Part shown: piece by piece, positions 61,001-64,000 of the stretch | Position numbering within the stretch: the stretch's first letter is position 1 | Layout of the letters: the number at the start of each line of letters is the position of its first letter | Origin: DASRJW01 sp964567755 | GTDB taxonomy: Bacteria; Krumholzibacteriota; Krumholzibacteriia; G020349025 | Assembly: GCA_964567755.1 (NCBI GenBank) | Contig: CAZMNW010000054.1 | Span: 67,570-131,569 of the forward strand | Direction: 5' to 3' | DNA length: 64,000 nucleotides | Position numbers and translations under genes: made by a program | The notes under the pieces: generated by a model | Seen by the model: the letters and a program-made list of their open reading frames with translations, nothing else | What the model was told of the DNA's origin: nothing | The model's database searches: none

Positions 61001-61934
61001 CTACACCGTCCTCGGCGACTTCGCGGCGCTCTGCAACCGCCGCGGCGACGGCGAGCGCATGCGACGCTACGAGCAGCATCGCCGCGAGCTGCGTTCGTCG
61101 CTCGAAACGGGCGGTTGGGACGGCGACTGGTACCGACGCGGTTACTACGACAACGGCAAGCCGCTCGGCTCGCGGGAGAGCGAAGAATGCCGCATCGACG
61201 CGCTCGTGCAGGCATGGGCGGTGCTGTCAGGCGCGGCGCCCCCCGACCGGGCCGCACGCGTCATGCGTGCCGTCGACCAACACTTGATCTCCGAGACGGA
61301 AGGCATCATCCGCTTGCTGTGGCCTCCCTTCTTCGAGTGCGCCGACGACCCCGGCTACATCAAAGGATACGTGCGTGGTGTGCGTGAGAATGGCGGGCAG
61401 TACACGCACGCCGCGCTCTGGGTCGTGCGCGCCCTGGCCGAGCTGGGCGAGAATCATCGTGTGGCGAGCCTGCTCGAGATGCTGAGCCCCGTGCACCATG
61501 CGAGAAGCAGAGAAACCGTGGAGGTCTACCGCGTCGAGCCCTATGTCGTGGCCGCCGATGTCTACGGCGCGCCACCGCACGTGGGTCGCGGCGGCTGGAC
61601 GTGGTACACGGGATCGGCGGGCTGGATGTACCGGATCGTGCTGGAATCGCTCCTCGGGTTCCGTATGGTCGAGGGCAACGCCCTGCGGATCTCCCCATGC
61701 GTTCCCGACGATTGGCCGGAGTTCACGTTGCATTACCAGATCCCAGGCGAGACGACGCGATACGAGATCGTGGCGCGCAACCTGCACGGCCGCGGCCTCG
61801 GCGTCCGCGAGGCCGAGCTGGACGGCGAGCGGCTCGACGTCAACGCGGGTGTCGTGCGCGTGCCACTACTGCGTGACGGTCGCACGCATCGTGTCGATCT
61901 CGTGCTCGGGAAGCGCACTGGAGAGACAGCATGA
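58095..61934 (+). CDS. giant GH94 phosphorylase, NdvB-like without the GT84 domain
   Basis: A 1279-residue protein, GTG start at 58095 (a TTG at 58098 has better spacing from GGGAGG). No signal peptide, so cytoplasmic. It matches the C-terminal half of cyclic beta-1,2-glucan synthase (NdvB/Cgs): a first supersandwich (about 25-300: GTGGSWYRDHACTSWTGD, FRIEREDDGVVARLDIAVAA), a linker typical of that family (RPFVLVRSSAASNKILSMHAIWQDLGLPIDLVLLGG), a second supersandwich (about 455-720: EYANGYGGFAEDGREYVLFL) and the GH94 barrel (about 740-1279) with FGTGDWNDGMNRVG (Asp 946 and 949) and the end GWTWYTGSAGWMYR. The glycosyltransferase part is missing. The likely reaction is phosphorolysis of beta-1,2-linked gluco-oligosaccharides to glucose 1-phosphate. 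Divergent from lacI, coupled to the GH1 gene by ATGA. Confidence 0.88.
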   Translation: MLRAPPLDPHARDAPTARFLANGTYRVLVTAAGTGGSWYRDHACTSWTGDRVEDPDAFSIYVRNLVSGAFWSVGHQPVQRPAERYQASWVPGRFRIEREDDGVVARLDIAVAATAALEMRRLTLVNRSPRRIRLELTSYAEVVLAPAVDHAAHPAFSKLFVQTESFPALAALLARRRPRSPSEQHPWLVHALSGVDVSGHETDRVRFLGRGGSRAAPLALRNSLAGTCGDVLDPIVSLRCVFDLAAGESRVATFLLGAGDDRDSALSMVADHARAAAIDTAFVNAETAARAALAPSCLDLATCEYAHALAGAILYRHPSLCAQREVRPSANGTREDLERLGLSPQRPFVLVRSSAASNKILSMHAIWQDLGLPIDLVLLGGGPTTNAEIQPPWVGALRVLDPAVIASADIDLLETRARLVVHETLPDLDCEAPRPTTTAFTPIRDNVAARTSPPPAHVSLEYANGYGGFAEDGREYVLFLRGEGGSLHGLPPQPWTNVIANEHFGFLVSETGAGCTWSQNSREHRLSPWANDPVLDPHDEAFYVRDEMTGEFWSPLPGPAPADGDYEVHHSFGWSAFRHQSHELEQETTLFVSRHDPVKFAVVRLTNTSDRERRLSLFAYQHLTLGALPEENATDIVSEHDIETGVLLARNPSAQEFARSIVFAAAIPDRAVHVTADRTQFLGRNGTVARPAALGDRSPLDGKTGGGLDPCFVQQVIVQLPPASTAAVCFLFGEGRDLHEVRTLLERYHTLDAVERARSDALAFWHESFERLQIKTPSRALDVLVNGWLPYQTLACRIWARTALYQSGGAFGYRDQIQDASALLPLWPDMTRAQILLHAAHQFEDGDVLHWWHPPRDRGIRTRFTDDLLWLPFQSAHYVQTSGDWRVLDERVPYLSARSLAPGEDEAYLEPRHSGTEGTLYEHCCRAIDRSLGRGAHGLPLFGTGDWNDGMNRVGREGRGESVWMGFFLYTVLGDFAALCNRRGDGERMRRYEQHRRELRSSLETGGWDGDWYRRGYYDNGKPLGSRESEECRIDALVQAWAVLSGAAPPDRAARVMRAVDQHLISETEGIIRLLWPPFFECADDPGYIKGYVRGVRENGGQYTHAALWVVRALAELGENHRVASLLEMLSPVHHARSRETVEVYRVEPYVVAADVYGAPPHVGRGGWTWYTGSAGWMYRIVLESLLGFRMVEGNALRISPCVPDDWPEFTLHYQIPGETTRYEIVARNLHGRGLGVREAELDGERLDVNAGVVRVPLLRDGRTHRVDLVLGKRTGETA

Positions 61935-63355
61935 GCCCAGCCGAGCGTGGCGCCCTTCCGAGCGCCGCTCCGAATACCCATCAGCCGCAAACCAAATCGC
62001 CGCGAGCCGATCACGTCTTGTTCCCCGCCGACTTCCTCTTTGGTGCCGCGACTTCCGCCTATCAAATCGAAGGTTCACCGCTCGCCGATGGAGCCGGAGA
62101 AAGCATCTGGCACCGCTTCGCGCACACATCCGACGGCATGCAGGACGGAGCAACGGGAGACGTCGCTTGCGACCACTATCGCCGCGTCTTGGATGACGTG
62201 GCACTCATGCGCGAGCTGGGGTTGCAGGCGTACCGCTTCAGCATCGCCTGGGCACGCGTCCTTCCCGAGGGCCAGGGGCGCGTGAACGCGGCCGGGCTCG
62301 ATTTCTATGCCCGCTTGGTGGATGCGCTGCTCGCAGTGGGCATCCAGCCTTGCATCACGCTCTACCATTGGGATCTGCCCGCAGCCCTCGACGATCGCGG
62401 TGGCTGGTTGAACCCCGACGTCGCCGCGTGGTTCGGCGATTACGCAGAGGTCGTCTTCCGCGCTCTCGGCGACCGGGTGCCGCTCTGGGCGACGATCAAC
62501 GAGCCATGGGTCGTCGCCGATGCCGGCTATCTGCATGGCGTTCACGCGCCCGGTCACCACAGTCTCGATGAAGTGCCGCGCGTGTCACACAACCTCTTGC
62601 GCGCTCACGGTTCAGCGGTACAGGCATTCCGGAGCGACGGCCGCGGACAGATCGGTCTCGTGGTCAATCTGGAGCCGAAAGACCCGGCGTCGGACGCAAC
62701 GGAGGATCGAGAGGCAGTCCTCCGTGCCGATGCGTACATGAACCGTCAGTACCTGGATGCGGTCTTCTTCGGCCGTTACCCCGAGGAAATGCGTCAGGTG
62801 TTCGGCAGCGCCTGGCCCCAGTTCCAGGCGCAGGATTTCAAACTCATCGGCACGCCGATCGATTTCTTAGGCGTCAACTACTACACACGCAGCGTCGTGC
62901 GGCACGATGCCTTCGCCGGGCCAGTGCGGGCGCGCGCTGTTCGCCAACCCGGCAGTTCCTACACCGAGCTCGACTGGGAAGTGCACCCGGAGGGACTCAC
63001 GCGCACGCTCTGCTGGGTGAAGGAACGCTACGGCGATCTGCCGCTTTACGTGATGGAGAATGGCGCCGCATTCGCCGATCCACCCGTCGCCACGAGCGCG
63101 CGCGTGGAGGATCCCCTGCGCGTCGACTACTTCCGCACGCACCTCCGCGCCGCACGCGCAGCCATGCAGCACGGCGTCGACTTGCGCGGCTACTTCGCCT
63201 GGTCGCTTCTCGACAACCTCGAGTGGGCCTGCGGCTTCTCGAAACGCTTCGGCCTCGTGCACGTCAACTTCGCCACCCAAGAGCGCACGCCCAAGGCCAG
63301 CGCCCATTTCTACCGCGAAGTCATTCGCTCGCGCGGCGCGAACCTCGACGAGTGA
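61931..63355 (+). CDS. GH1 beta-glucosidase
   Basis: A 474-residue GH1 enzyme without signal peptide, starting with ATG 61931, which overlaps the GH94 stop. The barrel has FPADFLFGAATSAYQIEG, RFSIAWARVLPEG, CITLYHWDLPAALDDRGGW, the acid/base Glu 191 in TINEPWVVADAG, FLGVNYYTRSVV, the nucleophile Glu 376 in YVMENGAAF and WSLLDNLEWACGFSKRFGLVHV. Family enzymes split non-reducing beta-glucosyl ends of disaccharides such as cellobiose, sophorose and laminaribiose. The nucleophile motif is MENG rather than the usual TENG, a mild variation. In this operon it would hydrolyse the short oligosaccharides left by the phosphorylase. Confidence 0.94.
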   Translation: MSPAERGALPSAAPNTHQPQTKSPRADHVLFPADFLFGAATSAYQIEGSPLADGAGESIWHRFAHTSDGMQDGATGDVACDHYRRVLDDVALMRELGLQAYRFSIAWARVLPEGQGRVNAAGLDFYARLVDALLAVGIQPCITLYHWDLPAALDDRGGWLNPDVAAWFGDYAEVVFRALGDRVPLWATINEPWVVADAGYLHGVHAPGHHSLDEVPRVSHNLLRAHGSAVQAFRSDGRGQIGLVVNLEPKDPASDATEDREAVLRADAYMNRQYLDAVFFGRYPEEMRQVFGSAWPQFQAQDFKLIGTPIDFLGVNYYTRSVVRHDAFAGPVRARAVRQPGSSYTELDWEVHPEGLTRTLCWVKERYGDLPLYVMENGAAFADPPVATSARVEDPLRVDYFRTHLRAARAAMQHGVDLRGYFAWSLLDNLEWACGFSKRFGLVHVNFATQERTPKASAHFYREVIRSRGANLDE

Positions 63356-63386
63356 CCTGGCTTCCACACGAGGACCCCGGCAGGGT

Positions 63387-63485
63387 GTTCATAAATCCCC
63401 CTCGAGAATCTGCCTTGGAAACCCTCGAAAATCCGGGGGTTCCGGCCTGCGTCTGTTGCGCTCATAAAATAGTAGGTTTATGAAC
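63387..63485. repeat. 99-bp segment bounded by 9-bp inverted repeats
   Basis: GTTCATAAA (63387-63395) and TTTATGAAC (63477-63485) are perfect inverted copies; extension with mismatches gives GyGTTCATAAAyC. The enclosed sequence is AT-richer at its ends and carries no ORF. It could be a miniature mobile element, a binding-site pair or chance. No target-site duplication is obvious. Confidence 0.35.
63417..63443 (+). terminator. possible weak stem-loop after the GH1 gene
   Basis: GGAAACCC and GGGGGTTCC can pair with one bulged A around a loop TCGAAAATCC. It lies 62 bp after the GH1 stop. No U-tract follows, so a rho-independent terminator is doubtful. Confidence 0.3.
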
Positions 63486-63489
63486 GCGT

Positions 63490-64000
63490 CATGAACGCAC
63501 CGCCCAGGGTGGGTGCGCCGCGCTCGCCCGCCGTGCGTACCTTGGGCCGGTCCTTTTCCCGCTACACATCTGGCAGGTGCTTCCAGGCCCGGCCGCAGCT
63601 TGGGTCTCCGGACGCCGCCGCTCCCGACCTTGCCAGATGGGGGACCCCACTAAAACAGATTCTCAGTGCGTTCGGTTTCAGGATCGTGAAAACTCCAGGC
63701 ATCGCGACACAGTTGCATGACAGGCAATGGTGAAACGGCACATTGGGCGCCGGGAGCAAGGCCCGCCCCGCCGGCTCTCGGGGTAGGAATCCAGTTCTGG
63801 CCCTTGTTCGGTTGGGACCGATCCGGCCGTTAGACGTCATGTGAGGATGGTAGCGAGCACCCTCTCTGCCAACATCGATGAGACGCCGGACCCTTCGGAG
63901 TTTAATGTAGAGGGCGATCGAGAGGTCGAAGATGTCCCAAGAGCCGGGAGTCAATGGTGCAGTGCGGGAGGTCGAGGTATTGGCCAAGGTAGTGCGACGA
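63490..64000. other. right-hand end without a recognised gene
   Basis: About 510 bp. Frames on both strands stay open for 80-140 codons but their translations show no family I know and no ribosome site (for example a minus-strand reading with SWDIFDLSIALYIKLRRVRR). The stretch may be an eroded mobile-element edge or the tail of a gene beyond the window. I do not call a gene here. Confidence 0.4.

Noticed and set aside
63562..63987. Minus-strand open frame of 141 codons at the right end
   Set aside because: No ribosome site, no known family and a composition like non-coding translation; listed only as unassigned sequence.
1..64000. tRNA or rRNA genes, CRISPR arrays, integrase or complete IS elements
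   Set aside because: Looked for cloverleaf-like stems in gaps, spaced repeats and transposase motifs (DDE, HUH, tyrosine recombinase); none was found.

Overview
This is a 64-kb high-GC chromosomal segment. It probably comes from a bacterium of the FCB superphylum or a neighbouring phylum, of the Candidatus Eisenbacteria / Latescibacteria type. I infer this from five secreted proteins (one of them decayed) that end in FlgD-like / type IX-secretion-style C-terminal domains, a PorV/PorQ-family barrel, a TonB receptor with a carboxypeptidase-regulatory N-terminus, many GTG and TTG starts, and a two-component/kinase/phosphatase-rich gene set. No rRNA, tRNA, CRISPR array or complete insertion sequence was recognised.

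Layout. 1-4.9 kb: the start of a GHKL ATPase cut by the window edge, two tandem paralogous small exported proteins, a VapBC pair with an inverted repeat over its start, and a LemA / TPM-domain / nucleotidyltransferase-like cluster. 5-17.5 kb: a PilT-like ATPase with a duplicated N-terminal domain, an FHA-GAF-SpoIIE phosphatase, an exported S9 peptidase, a 46-residue membrane peptide, a receiver-HATPase regulator convergent with a large hybrid histidine kinase, and a beta-propeller protein. 17.6-20.8 kb: one large decayed secreted-protein gene with two frameshifts and two in-frame TAA codons. 20.9-25.4 kb: three hypothetical genes and a Ser/Thr kinase with TPR-like C-terminus. 25.5-39.1 kb: mostly housekeeping and carbon metabolism (second S9 peptidase, an EEP-family lipoprotein, pyruvate kinase, an SGNH hydrolase / branching enzyme / GT2 operon, an ATP-grasp protein, an acyl-CoA dehydrogenase and a fused E1 alpha-beta 2-oxoacid dehydrogenase). 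39.1-43.2 kb: a rearranged patch. A pterin dehydratase has lost its start codon, DUF4160-DUF2442 and a DUF4143 ATPase sit beside it, a chimeric remnant joins a transhydrogenase 3' end to the dehydratase 5' end, and the transhydrogenase itself carries a frameshift.

43.3-63.4 kb is the most coherent system. A probable six-gene operon on the minus strand runs lacI regulator, twin CBM9-like surface protein, TonB-dependent receptor, large surface protein with FN3-like segment, PorV/PorQ protein, and secreted glucoamylase-family (PF10091, includes GH144) enzyme. It is divergent from a two-gene operon encoding a giant NdvB-like GH94 phosphorylase and a GH1 beta-glucosidase. A near-perfect LacI-type operator (CGTGTAAACGGTTACACG) lies between them. 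Together they read as a glycan utilisation locus. The best guess for the substrate is a beta-1,2-glucan or related beta-glucan: cleaved outside the cell, imported by a TonB receptor without any SusD, and phosphorolysed and hydrolysed in the cytoplasm.
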